Assembly (NCBI GenBank): GCA_964354135.1
Contig: CAYGZA010000132.1
Location: 1 to 16,283 of the forward strand
Length of the DNA: 16,283 nt
From: CAYGZA01 sp964354135
Lineage (GTDB): Bacteria > Planctomycetota > Planctomycetia > Pirellulales > Thermoguttaceae
Direction: 5' to 3'
The translations under genes and the position numbers were made by a program. This document shows positions 15,716 to 16,283 of this stretch, piece by piece (the first letter of the stretch is position 1; each line of letters begins with the position of its first letter). A model generated the notes under the pieces. It made no database searches and was not told the origin of the DNA. It saw only the letters and a list, made by a program, of their open reading frames with translations.

Positions 15716-16234
15716 TCATCGGGAGGAGCTTCGGGCGCGGCCGACGAACCGATAGTAAGGTACGCGGAGCAACGGCACATAAGGCATCTTCGTCCGGCCT
15801 TCCACGTACTCCGTTGCCTCGAAATGATGGTGGAGGAACGGGACATGGTCCGGAGAGGGAAAGACATCGGTGCCAGCGAACCAGAGAGGCCAGAAACTCC
15901 GCGCGAACCGGCCGTGACGGACCCGGCCGGGTTCCGGGTATTTCCGGGAGACGAAGAAATCGACGACGCCGATCGCGCCCCCCGGCCTCAACATCACCCG
16001 GGCGTTCTCGACAGCAGCGAACCAATCGGGAATCATGGTCAGACTGTACGAGAAGGTGACGACGTCGACCAGTCCTTCCGGAGGCTGGAACGTGGTCGCG
16101 TCGGCGAGGACGGCGTCGACATTGGCTCAGCCTTGCTCCTCTATACGCCTTCGCGCGACACCGAGCAACGAGGCCGACAAATCCACCAGGTACATTCTCC
16201 CGATCTTGGCCAGGTCGGGGCCTAAAAACGAGTC
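15716..16234 (-). pseudogene. BtaB-like SAM-dependent methyltransferase, interrupted and 5'-truncated
   Basis: The minus-strand frame reads from the right: FLGPDLAKIGRMYLVDLSASLLGVARRR in pieces, IEEQG, a TGA (16129-16127), then ANVDAVLADATTF, VVTFSYSLTMIPDW, MLRPGGAIGVVDFFVSRKYP, FPSPDHVPFLHHHFE and MPYVPLLRVPYYRFVGRA. This follows class I methyltransferase order (VDLS acid of motif II, ADATTF motif, LRPGG motif). It resembles the methyltransferase that trimethylates the betaine lipid headgroup beside BtaA (DUF3419). The family has Trp where the TGA stands, so one G-to-A change explains it. Motif I (GxGxG) should lie just right of 16234; that stretch stays open but does not match, so the 5' end also seems lost. 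No btaA is visible; it would be outside the window. An internal ATG at 16036 could only give a 106-residue fragment. Confidence 0.65.
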
Positions 16235-16283
16235 TGTAGCATCATTACAGGGGATTATGCGGCCTTTCGGGTGGCACGAGCGG

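Noticed and set aside
16127..16129. TGA read as selenocysteine or by recoding
   Set aside because: Family members have Trp at this place, not Cys or Sec, motif I is also lost upstream, and no SECIS-like hairpin was noticed; a nonsense mutation is simpler.
15593..16225. 210-codon plus-strand frame at the right end
   Set aside because: It is antisense to the methyltransferase pseudogene, whose minus-strand motifs are clear; the plus-strand product is Arg/Glu-rich with no domain.

Overview
The window is GC-rich bacterial DNA that reads as a planctomycete chromosome, probably Pirellulales-like. The lineage call rests on gene types rather than markers: a giant CotH/lamin-tail/LamG exoprotein with an N-terminal LEPR motif, a short Tandem-95-type exoprotein with a related LESR motif, an ECF sigma factor overlapping a Ser/Thr kinase-TPR gene, and a neutral-ceramidase-like enzyme. 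No rRNA, tRNA or CRISPR was seen.

Layout. (1) 1-6226, minus strand: one open frame of 2075 codons that runs off the left edge. It encodes a secreted multidomain CotH-kinase protein. Its start was set to a GTG behind a strong ribosome binding site, and a promoter-like sequence lies about 150 bp further upstream. The long plus-strand frames over it are antisense shadows. (2) 6669-9018, minus strand: a ceramidase-like hydrolase lacking its N-terminus and, upstream of it, a WYL-type regulator lacking its usual C-terminal region. Between them sits a 265-bp non-autonomous transposon with perfect 23-bp terminal inverted repeats and an 8-bp target duplication. (3) 9287-12131, plus strand: an extended -10 promoter, an ECF sigma factor, and a Ser/Thr kinase with one membrane segment and TPRs; the two genes overlap by ATGA. 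(4) 12372-14645, plus strand: a small exported cadherin-like protein and a GT-B glycosyltransferase. (5) 14646-16283: a decayed zone with a fragment of a REP-associated (Y1) transposase, hairpins, the possible 3' end of a serine recombinase gene, a 20-bp tandem duplication, and on the minus strand a BtaB-like methyltransferase pseudogene interrupted by a TGA where a Trp is expected.

How it may work together. The sigma factor and kinase form a translationally coupled signalling pair: the kinase probably senses a signal across the membrane and controls the sigma factor. The small surface protein and the glycosyltransferase follow on the same strand and are plausible but unproven outputs. The CotH protein is probably an extracellular or envelope kinase/adhesin sorted by the same kind of N-terminal signal as the small exoprotein. 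The ceramidase/WYL region and the right end look like decaying accessory DNA.
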